The position numbers and the translations under genes are program-made. A stretch of DNA of 64,000 bases from Siderastrea siderea (lineage: Eukaryota > Cnidaria > Anthozoa > Scleractinia > Rhizangiidae), in NCBI GenBank assembly GCA_964030785.1, contig OZ034968.1:70401399-70465398 (forward strand). Reading direction: 5' to 3'. Every line of letters starts with the position of its first letter. Positions within the stretch are counted from its first letter, which is position 1. Shown here one piece after another: positions 1 to 11,482 of this stretch. Under the pieces are notes generated by a model. The model did not search any database. It was not told the origin of the DNA and saw only the letters and a program-made list of their open reading frames with translations.

Positions 1-914
1 ACTATTATTGGGAATGATGGTAATCCAGCGGAGGGTACAGGAGTGGGTGTCCTAAGGGAAGTGTTAACCAGTTTTTGGCAACTAGTGTACCATTCACTAA
101 CTGTTGGAACACAGGAAAAAGTGCCATGCATAAGGCATGAACTTCAGAAAACACAATGGGAGGCAATTGCACAGATAATTGTGTACGGTGTCAAAAGGTA
201 CAATTATTTTCCAATTTTTTTGTCACCTGCTGTTATAGCATCAGTGTTGTTTGGAGAGGAAAACATTTCAAACAGTTTCTTACTGGAATCATTTTTACTC
301 TATGTATCAGCAGAGGAAAGGGAAACTATTCTAGTTGCACTTGGGGATAAGTTTGACCCTAATGATGAGGACCTTTTGGATTTCCTGAGTAATTTTAAGT
401 GTTTTACTAAAGTAACTGAAGGGAACATTTCACGGGTTATTCATGAGTTAGCACACAAAGAACTTCTGCAAAAGCCCAGGTACATCATTGATTGTTTTGC
501 ACCAGTACTTTCAGTGTTGAGAGCATTCCCTGCCTTTCAAAGCCTACAAGGCTTGCAAGAAATGTATCTTGAAAGGAAGCCAACCCCCAAGAAAATTATC
601 AAGCTTCTTGAAGCAAATCCACAGACGGAACCAGAGAGAATGGCTCTGGAACATCTTAAGAGGTATATTAGGTCCCTGGATGGACAGGCTATCTCCCAGT
701 TCTTTTCATTTTTGACGGGGAGTAATGTTATTACATGTGATTCAACCTTGGTTACATTCAGTATGCTTGAGGGGGCCAGACGCAGACCAATAATTCGAAC
801 TTGTGGTCCCACACTCGAGCTGCCTTCTACATACCAGTCGTATTCTGAGAACTTGCTGAAGAATTCAGTTCTCTCGTAAATGAAAAGGGAGCTTCGTCTT
901 TCAATATTGTTTGA
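1..914 (+). pseudogene. HECT-type E3 ubiquitin ligase, C-terminal part, frameshifted end
   Basis: The frame is open from base 1, so the gene begins outside the window. The encoded stretch is a HECT domain, which accepts ubiquitin on a cysteine and passes it to substrate. The N-lobe entry is visible near bases 40-70 (TGVGVLREVL). The C-lobe carries the thioester motif RTCGPTLELP, with the catalytic Cys codon at 802-804. The annotated frame ends at 879, but around 847-850 the expected HECT tail moves to another frame, which reads on to TGA at 912-914 and ends in the usual acidic and aromatic tail. A one-base indel therefore breaks the last ~20 residues. Relatives are the many G2E3-like HECT proteins multiplied in cnidarians and fish. 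It converges on the integrase pseudogene at 1854-3302. The family is certain; functionality is doubtful. Confidence 0.8.
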
Positions 915-1853
915 TTCCTTTAGCCTAAGTTCTTGTACCTTGTACATAACACCATGTTGAATCAAAAGAAAAGATATGTGGTATGGGAATAATAATATAC
1001 TTTTCTTAAGTACAAGTGTGCATGTGGCATTCAGTTGTTTTAGGTTAATGTTTGCAATGGTTACTGTTAGATGTTAAAGTAAGAGACTTTGTGGAGTGTT
1101 TATTTTTGTTGTGTTCAAACAAGTTGATGTTGACAAATATAGGATCAAGTTGCAGAATTATGTCTTTTGTATCTTCACTACATTTACATGTATGTCACTG
1201 ACAGTTTGGTTAACAGTTAGAACGGCTCTTGACCGGGTTTGAAGTAATTGATAATTTGCCAGTTTAAAGAGTACAAATCTAAATAACATTTTATTAGCTC
1301 TCATATTATTAATATCAGTAAATCTTGAGTTGACTTAAAATGCACTCTGAGTAGTCACTTGTACTATTATCATAGATAAGTTGATTTGAGTTTGTTAACC
1401 CCTTGCAATGAAAGACAACCTACAGTAAATAGTCACATGTTGCTTGCAATAGGTGTATGTCTTCTAAGAAATGACCTCTTGAAATCCAAATTTCATTACA
1501 AACTACTCTGGCATTTCAGTGCACCTCTTAGACTATTTTCCCACTACCAAGTAAATGCAGCTGGAAATGTGAAAAGGGTTTGATGACAAATCAGTGTAAA
1601 TTACACAATCCTATCAAAATTCAAGGGTCAAATATGCAGTTGTTGTTTAGAGTCCAACCATACCAGTGACAGCTTAAAAGAAGTCACAAGTGACAATCTT
1701 ATAGACTGGTCAAGATCTTCCTGATGTTTTGTTGTTAACAAAAACAATCTCTGTAGTAAATTTTTCTTATCCTTATGCAGCCCAATTGAGGGATAACCCC
1801 CATTTCCATCACAGGAAATGTCAAAATACTTAGTGGGTGACAAATCTTTTTCA
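915..1853. other. Gene-free spacer between convergent HECT and integrase genes
   Basis: This AT-rich stretch holds only short unsupported ORFs. It is presumably the 3' flanks of the two convergent genes. I see no repeat or RNA gene. Confidence 0.5.
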
Positions 1854-3302
1854 TTACTGCTCAGTGAAACCTTGAATGATAGTTACAGTGTTCAGAAAGT
1901 GATTAATTCCATTATTGCCATCATCAGAAAGAGGGTCCACTCTACTGTGTAATTCCTGCAGTTGGTGATCTGTAAGCTGAATGTGTGATTCTGGCACAAC
2001 AACGTTGTTGTCTGTTTGAATATCAGTCATTGGACCATCATAATCAATTCCATATGTCTGCCAATTTGTGACAATTGATTCCTCAGGAGCAGTGAGTAAA
2101 CCAGTGTACCACATTGCGAAGGGTGTTTTGTGGCCTACTGTTCTAATACCATGGTAATTCCACTGGCTTGTGAACTCACACAGAGAGGCATTGATCCTAG
2201 GAATATAGACATACTGCAAAGCCAGCAGGTGTAATTCATCCAGTGAGTCCAAAGTTCCATTGCTCTCAAGACGTTCAAACAAATCCTTGTATAGTGCTGA
2301 GCTGACTCTATTAACTTCTGCCCACAGCCTTTCGATGCGCTGATTATGAACACTCCTACCAGCAATAAAACTACCTCGGTCTGATCCCCGGTTGATGATC
2401 ATATACCTTGCCACATCCACATTTTCCATACCCTGGTCACCACGAACCCTTGAAGGGAGTACAAACTCTTGTACTCCTTCCTCAAAATATTGAAGCACAG
2501 TATTTGCTTTGTTGTCTGTGCAACATTTCAGATATACTATGGCTCTGCTGTAGCCGTCAATACATCCGTGGATGACGAATCTCCATGAGATTAGTTTATG
2601 GTTTGAATCAATGTGCCACAGATGATTTGGACCAGCGACATTGTATGTTCTTCTAAAGATTGCATACCGACGCCTCACAGCTCTACCAAGACCATCTATC
2701 CTCTTCAAGCTTTCTCTGATTTTGAACCTTTGAACATTTATACCCCTACCTTTGAGACTGCCTCTTACATAGGTTTCCCCACTATATGGTGGCAAGTTAA
2801 GGGTCTGTTGTATCTGCCTGTCTAATTCTTCATCTGTTACTTCTGTGAAATTGTTTTCCACTCCAAACTCGATCCTTCTTCTGTATAGTGTTTGGTCAGA
2901 GATTCCAAGACATGTTGCTATACTTCTCCAGTTCATTCCAGTGTCGCGCAGTTCCTCGATCATTTTCTTTGTAATATTGTATGCCGGTCTTCCTCCTGTA
3001 CTTGCAGAGAATGCTAATGGAGTCTTTTCCTTTTGATGAAAGCTTGCTGCATTCAAAATGTCTGACGTCTTTCGTAATAACACAGCCAAAGAATCTTCTA
3101 ACTCCTCAAACAGTTATCCTAACGAGGAATTCTGTGACAGCGATATGGCGACAAGCACTCTTGTGTGTTCCTCAAGCCTCCTTTAACAGATTTCTAATCC
3201 TACAAGATCAGATGCGTGATAAACGGACGCTGTTCTTTCGATAATACTTGTCAGAGAATCAAAAAACTCCATCAAGCCTTCTGAACTCAATTGATCCGCC
3301 AT
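1854..3302 (-). pseudogene. DDE integrase-core protein (transposon-type), two in-frame stops near the N-terminus
   Basis: The long open part (3089-1854, 411 codons) has a helix-turn-helix region (residues ~44-75, [20 protein letters not shown]) and an rve-like integrase core. The catalytic triad is D161 (WHIDSNHK), D218 (RGDQGMEN) and E253 (NQRIERLW), with 34 residues between the second D and the E. The codon at 3089 is TTG, not a real start. Reading upstream in the same frame reaches ATG at 3302 and gives plausible coding sequence interrupted by TAA at 3185-3183 and 3116-3114. Either the gene is dead, or a ~100-bp intron removes both stops. The family resembles integrase-core proteins of animal DNA transposons rather than retroviral pol, since there is no protease or RT alongside. 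The triad itself is intact. Confidence 0.75.
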
Positions 3303-3367
3303 TTTATTTTGAGAATCCGGCCAAAATGCACTCCGCTGACGAGTTGTTGCTCACCGGCTCAGAAAAA

Positions 3368-3640
3368 CCCTGAAAAGTAATCGATAATCTCGAACAGTGA
3401 TTTCTATTTCCCGCTTAGCGATTTCTCGTTCTCAACAGGTGATGTCGATTTCAATCATCAATCTTTTTCTCCATTAATGGCATTTCATTCTCAATGGGTA
3501 ATTTATAATCTCGCATGACAGTTTTTCATTCTCGTGTAGTGATTTCCAATTCTCATATGGTGATTTCTAATTCTCATATAGTAATTTCCTAATCTCACAC
3601 ATCGATCACTGAAACTCGTTAGGTGATTTCAAGCTCAACC
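3368..3640. repeat. Degenerate ~20-25 bp tandem repeat (GTGATTTCTAATTCTCATAT-like)
   Basis: Successive blocks such as GTGATTTCCAATTCTCATAT, GTGATTTCTAATTCTCATAT and GTAATTTCCTAATCTCAC repeat with drift. The array starts just beyond the 5' end of the integrase pseudogene. Confidence 0.6.
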
Positions 3641-3814
3641 TACTTTTGTCATGTTTGGCTTGCCATAAACCGTGACCGTGAAAAACATAGGCACGCAATG
3701 CGCGCAGAGCCAGTGAGGTTTTTTTTTCGGAGTTTTTATAAGTGCTAATTTCGCATTTGATGTTCTCTATAGATGTAAAACTTTTTTAGCCACAAACCTG
3801 CTTTGTAATCAATA

Positions 3815-4470
3815 CTAATCCAATTTTTGCCGTTAGGTTACGGCTAAATATTGGGTCTATATAATAAAGGATCCTTTTTTCGCCGTTAATTAACAGCTAA
3901 ATATTGGGTCTATATATAATATGGCATCCGATTTTCGCCGTTGATTAACAGCTAAATATTGGGTGTATATTTAATAAGGGATCCGATTTTCGCCGTTGAT
4001 TAACGGGCGAAATATTGGGTCTATATATAATAAGGGATGGGATTTTTGCCTTTGATTAACGGCTAAATATTGGGTTTATATATAATAAGGGGTCCAATTT
4101 TCGCCATTAATTATTAAACGGCTAAATATTGGGTCTATATGTAATAAGCGATCCGATTTTCGCCGTTCATTAACAGCTAAATATTGGATCTATATATAAT
4201 AAGGGGTCCAATTTTCGCCGTTAGGTAACAGCTAAATTTTGGGTCTATATGAATAAAGGATCTGATTTTCGCCATTAAGTAACGGCTAAATATTGGATCT
4301 ATATATGAGAAGGGGTCCAATTTTCGCCGTTAAATAACGGCTAGATATTGGGTCTATATATAATAAAGGATCCGATTGTCGCCATTAAGTAACGGCTAAA
4401 TATTGGATCTGTATATAATTAGAGGTCCAATTTTCGCCGTTAAGTAATGGCTAAATATCGGGTCTGTATA
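3815..4470. repeat. Tandem array, ~12 copies of a ~55-bp unit with an internal palindrome
   Basis: Each unit reads roughly TTGGGTCTATATATAATAAG, then GGGTCCAATTTTCGCC, then GTTAAGTAACGGCTAAATA. About twelve copies run head to tail with 5-15 % drift, the last one partial. Every unit carries the hyphenated palindrome GCCGTTA-N-TAACGGC. No coding potential. Confidence 0.9.
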
Positions 4471-4475
4471 TTAGA

Positions 4476-6110
4476 GGGGGTGAGGAAAGAAGAAGGCTGC
4501 TACTATTGTTAATTTGGATGACGTCACGCCCACGCCTGTGACTTGACACCCTCATCTAGCCCCGATCTAGAGACCAGTGGCTCGAGCACCGGTTGATGCT
4601 AGCCCAGGGATATGTGTTAAGCCAAATTCCGCTGTGTCTTGTTTGAAAGCGTTTACGCTGTTTGTTTAAACGTATAATTCGAGAGCAGTCACAGTCAAAT
4701 TGTACCCTAAAACGAATTTAAAGGAATCTGAGTTGTAATCATGTTGATTTGAACTTAAAGCTGATGCTAATCCTGGGTTAACTTTACCCTGCTTGGAACA
4801 ACCCGACCGTAAATATCGTAAACATGCACGGAAAACGAAACAAGTGTTGCGTACGATAACTGTTTAATCTGTTTAAGTAGTAAGTAATGAGTTTACTATG
4901 GTAGAAAAATTAATATTGACACGAGGCTCATTGATAATCTTGCGAAAGGGCAACTTAAAAACGTTGTTGGTTGATAGTAAAATATACAAATACGTTTTTG
5001 CAAGGCTAAAAAGTCTAAAAAAAAAAACGAAACGTTTTCTGACTACTGTCTCAAAAAATGGCCCAAAATAAGTATAAGAGTAAACATAAGCAGGATCCAA
5101 CACTGTTTTTCTTTTCCTTATGCTTTTGCTTATACTTATGTTTAAGTCCGCCTTATGGCAGTAAAAACGACTTATTGCCCAATCATGAGAACTTAATATT
5201 TTATCTGCGGTCAATAATAGCAATTGATCTAGGTTCCTCGCGTAATATTGATCGATAACTTGAAATTTCGCGCGTAAATTTTAATTGAAAGGATTGGTGC
5301 GGCTGTACAACGCTACAATTTACCTTGTGCCGTTTGTGAAGAATGTAAAAATAGTACAATTAAAAAGAAAAACATATCAATAAGAAAAGTAGGCTGAAAA
5401 GACCTGAGAGATAAACAAAGAGTTCTATCATCCATTCATTCTATCATTCAAAGGAAGCACAGAAAACTTAAAAAAATCAAACTTAAATCAGCCAATTGTA
5501 AATCACCGTTACGATATAAATGTATACACAGGTACGCTTCCAAATAGACACAAATGAATAGATTTCACTGAAAATACTTAAGTTTTTATCTGAATCTAAT
5601 TATTAACGTAAGGCAAACTATTATTTTAATGTTGCGAACAAATTTGCCCGCGAATAACTTCTACCACAGGTAAACAGGAGAAAAATATTTGCGGAGAAAG
5701 GAAACGTGGAAATACGACAACTAGTCGTACAATGTCTTAACGTTACAGTGTGCGATACTTTTATGCCACTGATACTTCCACCAATACTTTCAATGTACCA
5801 AAAATGGATTATACTTAGAAGCTAGGCCAAAGTTTTTTTAACTCGAGTTCTTATCTTGAACTAGTTACAGTCCTTGAAGATACAAAGTGAAACTTAAACT
5901 TAAGGCTTACCAACTAACCTTAAAAATCAGTAAGGTTTAATAGGCCACTTCTGAATTACTGCGAACCTTTTTGTCAAAGCGAGGCCCGGTGCCTGGTTTT
6001 TGTAAATTTGAGTTTTAATTCATTTGCAAATAAAACTAATTTCAGCATAGGAAGCTTTGCATCAGGACTCGGATTGAAAAGTAGGTTCAACTGAAGACAG
6101 CAACATTCCA
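4476..6110. other. Stretch without recognisable gene
   Basis: AT-rich sequence with short ORFs only. Near 5066-5145 a weak inverted similarity (ATAAGTATAAG against CTTATACTTAT) explains the overlapping short ORFs on both strands. Nothing else could be supported. Confidence 0.4.
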
Positions 6111-8197
6111 TTAAGTAAGGATTCTCACATCAGTACTGTCGATTGATGGTATCCAATCTTCATCATCCTTGAACCTAACAAAGTATCCTTTGTTCTTGTT
6201 ATATGCGGCAATGGTCCCTTTACACCATCCTTTGTAGTCCATTTTACCATCTTTTTCCTCTTGATAGTCAACTTCAACAGAACTGTTGATCAAAGCCCTG
6301 CCCGTTTTTCTCTTTTCCCTTTGCAAAAGCTTCGCTCTTTTATCTGGGGGCGTAAGATCGCTATCCGATGCTAACAAACTGGTCCGCTTTCTCTTTCGTC
6401 GTTTGGTTGGGTCAGCTGCCCAGCTTCTATTTGCGTAACTTGTGTTAATGTTTTTTTCTGTGGCAACAATTTTGACTGCGTGGAGTCTGTCTTCAAGATA
6501 TATATTACGAAGTAAGACAGACACATTACTGCACCCCTCTTTGATAGACTGCCTATTTAGGGACTCAACAGGGTTATTTGTGTCTGGCGTCGCGTCCCAA
6601 TCCTCATTGTCCTTTAGGGTAAACGACTTACAGAACATTCGCAAGATTCTCTCTCTTTTCCACTATTTCACCCAGTGCTCTGCTTTATTCCAGTGACTGT
6701 TGTCAATACTTGAACACAATTCAGACAAGTTCTCTGAAAGAAGATGTTTGGCTCTAGAAGGCCTTACTTTCCCGCAAAGGACATCAAAAATTAACGAGAC
6801 ACTTTCTTTTTCTTCACAGTCTTCAATTTGACACGCCAGATGTCGAAAAATGCATGCTCATCCCTTGTTCTAGTTATTATGTCGTTAACGCGGTTAACGG
6901 ATGTTTTCCAGTGAAAACTGCACCCCCGAATCAAAGTTCGGGTAAGCTGGGCGCCGATGCTTTTCTCAAAACCATTGTATTCTGCTTGGTCGAAGTCTAC
7001 CATTATTTGACGCAGATTGGCCCCATTTTTGAAGGCTGGATACATTTTTGTCACTTGATTAAACACTTCAGAAAAAGCGGTTGCGTAGCCATTGCCATCA
7101 TGTTTGCTACATAGTACTCTGGCCACTGCGTTGAATTCCAGTGTTAGTTAATTGAAAGCCACCAAATTTAAGAGATATGGAAAGTGATGATTTTCTGTGT
7201 AGGTGATGCCAACGAATAAGTCCTTTGCGTCCTTTAAAAGCTCTGCCTGATAAGGAGCCAGGAAAAAAGCAAAATTCCGAGATGGTGACAATAGATATTC
7301 TCTTCCCTCCATGAGGTATTTCCCCATCTTCTCATTTACTACGGAAGTGAATTCTTCATCACCTGGGTCTTCAATGTTCTCCTGTGCTTTTCGAAAGTTT
7401 TCAAATTCCAGTATTTGAATGATTGGTTCAATTTCAGGATGGCGTTTACTTGTATTTACAACAACAAGCTGCCTTTCGCGTCTCACTCTGTTGGCATTGC
7501 ATGCTGCAGGGGATTTTTCTGCGGAAATGAAACCCAGTCCGTGGCCTTTTTGAATTTCCTTCCTTGTCAACGTGCAATCTTTTCTCACCGCTATGTGAAT
7601 CTCACTCTTGGCTGATTGCGATATGACACGTGGTGCTGGCTTGTTATGATTGTGAGTCTGGCCAGGTAAACAACCGATCCACCTTCTACCGTCATCTTCG
7701 TCTTGCCATGCATATATCACTTGTGCGGGACAATTTCCAGATAACACTAGTGGATAAGTGTCACCGTGGTCTTTGCACTTATTCAGCCGTTGTCTGTTAC
7801 TCACTGTATACGAACATCCGTCAAAAGTACATTTCTTTACACCCCCACAATATGCCCGTCTAACATTTACTTTTGATTTTTGTCCTTCAATAAAAACCTC
7901 GATGCACTGAGTGGACGTGTTTCTCCTTGTGAGTTGACAATCTTCCCACATATAATGCTGTCTTTGGCATGACCCAAACTCCTTTGACTTTTTAATATCC
8001 TTGCAATATCCGATTTTTTCTTCCTGTTCAAAACCAGGGTATTCATAGTCAGATTTTTTGACAATTTCAAACCATTTCCTGTCGTCTTTCAATAGTTCAC
8101 GTATTCTTGGAAGGTAATGTTTGTTTCGTCCACTTGTAGGGAGAGTTTTCTTGACGCTTCTAGTTGGTCTTGATTCCATTGCGGAAGGAGGCAACAC
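6111..8197 (-). pseudogene. MULE-type transposase with zinc-binding N-terminus and Tudor-like C-terminus, broken
   Basis: The first ATG is at 8179. The N-terminal part has Cys/His-rich pairs ([15 protein letters not shown], then HNHNK) typical of the FLYWCH/WRKY-like fingers of Mutator-like transposases. The transposase core follows with [19 protein letters not shown] (second catalytic Asp) and [12 protein letters not shown] (the C-x-FH motif). Further on are [10 protein letters not shown], a Lys/Arg-rich block, and a terminal Tudor/chromo-barrel-like region (W-KGTIAAYN...[11 protein letters not shown]...DVRI, about 6270-6111). Breaks: TAA at 7150-7148 inside the core, a frameshift near 6860, and a TAG about 6672 before WKRERI. 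The position where MULEs carry their first Asp reads FVGITYT, with Gly where Asp is expected. The frame is continuous with the helicase upstream, separated only by TAA at 8200-8198. Dead copy; the superfamily call rests on motifs. Confidence 0.7.
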
Positions 8198-9993
8198 TTA
8201 TATAGAGCGAAGATTATTCAGAAACTTCTCTCCCTCTTCTGAAATAACGTATGTCCTGTATGCTCTTGCGAACTGCAACCCTCTAGCAATTTTGAACTGA
8301 AGGTTTACTAAATTGAGATGAAGGATCTGCCGAAGGTGTACTGACCACCACTCCTTTGTTAAGCTTTAATTTCTAAAAATTGTCCCTTTCCGTACGTTTC
8401 CGAGGAATCGATAAATGTTTGGGTTTCTGGTACAGATAACCAATCTTGTCTTGAGCCCCTGAGCCAAGCAAATAACTTGTCTTCATTGACATCTTTAACA
8501 TGTGGCCGAGTCTTCGTCAATTCTTTGATCGCTTTAAGAAGCAAAGAGGCTGTATTTTTAAGGTCAAAGTTTCTTTCGATTTGGATGTCACAACTGCAGC
8601 AGCATTCACCACTTGTAGGCTATTCTATCACGTCTGCATCTTCAAAATATTCAAGAAGACATCGTCGTAAACATGAACCAGCCTTTAAGCTATAAATCCA
8701 CTTCCGAGCAGTTTTTGGTCCAGTAAATTTAGCGCTGATCATCCACATGTTCATTGACAAGGAGAAGTCCGTCTGATGCATCATTACTCCTACCAGCGCG
8801 ACCAAACTCTTGAACACCAACGGCCATGTTCCTCATACATCCTATACGTAACACCAAATTAACATGGGCACTATGAGTTCCAACCTCATAGGACTCAGTA
8901 GTCACGAGAGCTTGAAAACGTTTTGACCTGAAGGCAGCGTCGATTTCTTTTTTAACTTCACTGCTGAGATTCCCATGGTATGCTTTCACATCTTCGATAC
9001 CCTCTTCCTTAATGTTATCGACTAAAAGTTCCACGTCTTTTCTAAAATCCATATAAACAATAGCATAGTCGGACTGGACCATCCTATCTTTACCAGACCT
9101 CTTGTGTAAGGTATCGTAACCTTCTACATTTACCTTAACGTTCCTTTTGTTCACGCTACTTTTAATAAGTACGGGACGCCTCAAGTAGTTTTTACAAAGA
9201 TCGTTGAGTTGTGAATCATTTAGTGTAGCTGTCAGAGCCATTATTGGGGTGCTTTGGAACTCATCCTTTAACGTTTTGAATAATGCGTCGTAACAAGGAC
9301 GAAAGTTGGAGCTCCTATCGAACATTTTATACACCTCGTCAAGCACCAGCACCTTAATATTTTCTTTCATAGCGAGAAGCTCCATTTTTAGCTTCTGATC
9401 GAAATACTCTGGAGTGGTGTACAGGATCGGTGGAAGGGAATTCTTATCTTCCACTGCAACGCTTTGTAGAGGGGATCCCCCAGAGGCTGGACCAACAGAT
9501 ACAGCATGAATATCGTGGGTCTTCAGGTTTTCAATCTGTGAGTTAATCAGGGATATTGTCGGGCATACCATCACAGTTACTGAACCCTTCTCAAACAAGG
9601 CAGGCAGTTGGTAGCATAGACTTTTCCCATTAGCAGTTGGCTGGATTATAACCGAGTCACGCTGGAGCTCAACAGCCTGGATGGCATCCCTCTGGAAATC
9701 TCTTAGTTTGGAAAGCCCAAACTGAGTCAGATGTCCTTTCCACAAAATTTCCCTTCCTTTGTCTGGTTTTTTAAATTGATCAGGAAGAACCCAATCAGTT
9801 CGATCGTCTTGTATTTCGTCCTGGGTTTCAGATTCCCGCATTTCATGTTCCAACTTAATGCTGAGGTTAAACAGTCCCTCGTCTGAACAACTTTCGTAGA
9901 CGTCGTCGTCAGCATGCACCGATAAAAGATTATACCTTCAGAATTTTCCTTCTCAAATTCGTCTTTGTAATCAGGAGATTGTGCCTCTGGTTT
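8198..9993 (-). pseudogene. RecQ-family DNA helicase with RQC region, broken
   Basis: The main frame (9919-8729, GTG at its edge so not a true start) contains the helicase motifs in order: LRDFQRDAI (motif 0), QPTANGKSLCYQLPALF (Walker A), VLVLDEVYK (motif II, DEVY instead of DExH), MALTAT (motif III) and QEFGRAGRS (motif VI). After a frameshift near 8740 the RecQ zinc region continues with CLRRCLLEYFEDADVIE, then TAG at 8622-8620, then GECCCSCDI. After a one-base loss near 8360 a winged-helix-like stretch follows (LTKEWWSVHLRQIL ... YRTYVISEEGEKFLNN), ending at TAA 8200-8198. A splice acceptor (ATACTTCAG) at ~9994 precedes an acidic segment open to ~9915, where another frame change joins the helicase frame. 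RecQ proteins unwind DNA 3' to 5'; here the copy is inactive. It runs directly into the transposase frame. Confidence 0.8.
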
Positions 9994-10220
9994 CTGAAGT
10001 ATAAAGTAATAAATGTGTTGATTAATTCAATCGTACGGGCAAACTTGGACATACTGGTTGTAGTATTTTTTGTTTTGTTTAAAGATTCTAATGTGCAAAC
10101 AAGGGAAGGTTGCTATTATGGAATACAGCGCTACTGGGGATCCATATTGTCATCCAAGTGGTCATCTAAGAGGGCGGCCATTCGTTGGATTTGTTTCAAA
10201 TTCATATTTTTCGAAAAAGG

Positions 10221-10374
10221 GTTAGAATCCCGCTAGCTCGAACTCTAAAGGGCAACGAAAACAGTTCGAGTTAGCGGGGTCCGAGAAAAGGGGGTAAATT
10301 TGGGTGGAAATTTGACGCGGGGGAAAATAAAACGAGTTCGAAAAAGCGGGGAGTTCGAGTTAGCAGGGTTCTAC
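10221..10374. mobile_element. Short MITE with ~24-bp terminal inverted repeats
   Basis: The left end GTTAGAATCCCGCTAGCTCG and the right end, as its complement GTAGAACCCTGCTAACTCGA, match over ~24 bp. Further copies of the motif GTTCGAGTTAGCGGG lie inside. Such ends (GAACCC-GCTAACTCGAAC) are characteristic of pogo/Tigger-like elements in invertebrates. No coding capacity. Confidence 0.65.
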
Positions 10375-11292
10375 CGTCTTTTCAAGTATCCATTATTAAA
10401 AAAAAAGAACATCATTAGAAATTTTGTCGTGTCACGAGGATTGTGTATTCACTTGGGGAGTGAATTGGTCGATTAATGAGCTGTGTCACGAGAATTGGGC
10501 TGTTTTTTGGTCAAAACCTTAATGCATTCACAACATACTCTGTGGACCGACAAAAAGAACCATTTTTATTGATTTTTGAAAGACATTGGGCTTAACTTAA
10601 ATAGTTTAGACTACATTTCTCAAGTTGCAATTCATTTTCATCTTGGCCATCTGCCACCATAGACAGTTGTTTATAGTTTCAGTGCACTAATGACCGTTAT
10701 TTTTAGTTTCTTTCGATAGAAATAGAATTAACGCCACTTTGACCACTTTCAAAACCCTCGTGTTGCCGTACCATTTCAACTACTAAACTTCCGTTTACAT
10801 AGTTTGTTAGATTTGTCTTTAACTTTCTTTTGCAATAAAAGGTTTACTGAAAATTTTAAGATTTAAGACCGTTTTGGTCTCGCACAAGACACCTACCTGA
10901 AAAGGTACGGCAGCATGAGCGTTTTGAAAATGGTCAAAAGTGGCGTAAATTCCATGGTCATATAAGCACCGAAGAGCTAATTTGAAAAAAGTAGGTCACT
11001 AAATAGGTTTTTTTTGGTAGAATAATAAAGAAATCCGAAATTCCCGTCCTGTCGTCGGATTCTGGATATTTAGGGATGAGGGATCCGGCTGAAATTTCCT
11101 GTCTGCCGCCAATGTGTCCTACTCTCGACGAACATCTGAAAAGGAAAGCACAAAGGCCAAGGATTGGCTTCATGGCAACAAACACACCTTGGAATCTTAG
11201 ACATCTGCGTTGCTCGTAGTGCTTGCACATGAAAAACGCTTACATCGTGCTGTTCTATGGGATGGTTTGCAGAATGCCTTTCGTCTCCATTT

Positions 11293-11325
<33 letters not shown>

Positions 11326-11413
11326 TTAATATTAATAACATTAACAATAATAATATTAATAATAATATTGTAATATAATAATAAGAATAAGAATAATAAT
11401 AATAATAATAATA

Positions 11414-11444
<31 letters not shown>

Positions 11445-11445
11445 G
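11293..11445. repeat. (AAT)n/(ATT)n microsatellite, self-complementary
   Basis: The (AAT)n half turns into (ATT)n after about 11417, so the whole tract can fold back on itself. It lies in the gap between the kinase-linked ORF and the helicase. Confidence 0.9.
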
Positions 11446-11482
11446 TTTTTATTTTTAGTGTTATATTACAATACTGGGCATG

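Noticed and set aside
3815..4470. CRISPR-like array
   Set aside because: Units are contiguous without unique spacers and the context is eukaryotic; this is a satellite.
10958..11230. 90-codon minus-strand ORF between the second kinase-linked ORF and the helicase
   Set aside because: Looked like a candidate missing exon, but no domain motif and no convincing splice sites at its edges.
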